Of a stretch of DNA of 64,000 nucleotides, positions 63,526 to 64,000 are shown one piece after another. The position numbers were made by a program, and so were the translations under genes. The DNA is from Ruegeria arenilitoris (lineage in GTDB: Bacteria > Pseudomonadota > Alphaproteobacteria > Rhodobacterales > Rhodobacteraceae). Numbering within the stretch: the first letter of the stretch is position 1; each line of letters begins with the position of its first letter. The notes beneath the pieces were generated by a model. It made no database searches. It was not told the origin of the DNA and saw nothing but the letters and a program-made list of their open reading frames with translations. The stretch is from contig NZ_WQCA01000002.1 in the NCBI RefSeq assembly GCF_013032445.1, positions 310,001 to 374,000 on the forward strand, read 5' to 3'.

Positions 63526-63541
63526 ATATTTCATGAAATAT
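63526..63541. promoter_or_regulatory. Palindrome at the start of the ArsR-fusion gene
   Basis: ATATTTCATGAAATAT (63526-63541) is a perfect 16-bp palindrome whose last two bases are the first two of the start codon of the ArsR-type gene. It fits an autoregulatory ArsR operator. Confidence 0.6.
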
Positions 63542-64000
63542 GATAGAACAGATAACTGACCAACTTGCCATCCTCGGCCACCCGCTGCGCATTTCAGTGT
63601 TTCGCATGTTAATGCGACGCTTTCCTGACACTGTGCCCGCAGGAGAGCTGGCGGCAGAGCTGGATATCAAAGCCAGCACCCTCTCGAACTATCTGAACGC
63701 ACTACAGCGTTCGGGGTTGGTGACGCAGGAACGGTCGGGAACGTCCCTGCTCTACTCGGTCGATATGAAGAACGTGCAGCACATGCTGGATTTTCTGGTC
63801 CTCGATTGCTGCCGTGGCCGCCCTGATATTTGCATGCCTTTCAGCCAAGGAAATGACACCATGACGGACCGCAAATTCAATGTACTGTTTCTGTGCGTGG
63901 GCAACTCCGCCCGCTCGATCTTTGCCGAATCGCTGCTGCGCGAGCTGGGCAGCGATCGGTTCAACGTCTATTCTGCCGGAACCCAGCCGACATCGGCGCT
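63540..64000 (+). CDS. ArsR-type regulator fused to an arsenate-reductase-type (LMW phosphatase) domain, cut by window edge
   Basis: A frame from ATG 63540 is open to the window edge (153 codons). Residues 1-90 are a winged helix of the ArsR type ([36 protein letters not shown]). Residues 85-100 contain two Cys (CCRGRPDIC) that may sense metalloid. From about residue 113 a low-molecular-weight phosphatase/ArsC domain begins: [20 protein letters not shown], with the C-x3-N-S-A-R-S loop. The fused form would both sense and reduce arsenate. It is in one frame with no stop between the parts. Confidence 0.85.
   Translation, partial: MIEQITDQLAILGHPLRISVFRMLMRRFPDTVPAGELAAELDIKASTLSNYLNALQRSGLVTQERSGTSLLYSVDMKNVQHMLDFLVLDCCRGRPDICMPFSQGNDTMTDRKFNVLFLCVGNSARSIFAESLLRELGSDRFNVYSAGTQPTSA

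Noticed and set aside
1-64000. CRISPR array, rRNA operon, intact transposase or insertion sequence
   Set aside because: No regular spaced repeats, rRNA sequence or transposase motifs were found anywhere in the window.

Overview
The window looks like chromosome of a marine alphaproteobacterium of the Roseobacter group (Rhodobacterales, Rhodobacteraceae). Supporting signs are a three-gene petABC cytochrome bc1 operon, a MarR/OmpR pair resembling PetP/PetR of Rhodobacter capsulatus, an FNR-type box in front of ubiTUV, a VPLPA-type sorting signal and generally GC-rich codon use. The genus cannot be fixed from this sequence alone; a Ruegeria-like organism would fit.

Layout. 1-2734: zinc uptake (znuA cut by the left edge, zur, znuC, znuB), with His-rich stretches in ZnuA and ZnuC. 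2731-8574: ubiquinone synthesis with an oxygen-independent branch. ubiD-ubiX lie on the minus strand and ubiT-ubiU-ubiV-nnrS on the plus strand, divergent from a perfect TTGAC-N4-GTCAA box. 8575-9553: a long gap with two strong hairpins. 9554-16870: a polysaccharide-type locus (two family 2 glycosyltransferases, an MsbA-like ABC exporter, a membrane-anchored protein with an alginate-lyase-like C-terminus). 16931-22520: a decayed LysR gene, an intact LysR gene and a divergent run of a hydrolase, five NTF2/SnoaL-like proteins and an SDR. 22608-24230: Lrp-type regulator, LysE-type exporter, DUF2000 protein.

24636-33711 is the most unusual region: a multi-pass membrane protein, a KAP P-loop NTPase, a 1284-residue protein joining a nuclease-like N-terminus to a STAND-like NTPase and a long C-terminus, and a gene split by an in-frame amber codon inside a zinc ribbon. 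I read it as a candidate anti-phage or stress-defence module; this is inference from domain architecture.

33786-56319 is mostly core genome: an MBL-fold hydrolase, tRNA-Lys, dapF-mtaB, petABC, cytochrome c, GST, an FMN riboswitch with a lumazine synthase gene, aroC, HD protein, EamA transporter, cobO, phoD, AraC regulator, ilvE, petP-petR, and an isoprenoid operon (HDAC-like, xseB, ispA, dxs).

57077-63300 is a small degenerate island bounded by imperfect copies of the tRNA-Thr(CGT) 3' end. It holds an integrase stub, two related ParB-like fragments, phage-type small proteins, a VPLPA-anchored lipase-like protein and a lipoprotein. The right edge cuts an ArsR-arsenate-reductase-type fusion whose start codon overlaps a perfect 16-bp palindrome.

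All calls come from reading the sequence and from memory of protein families; no database search was possible.
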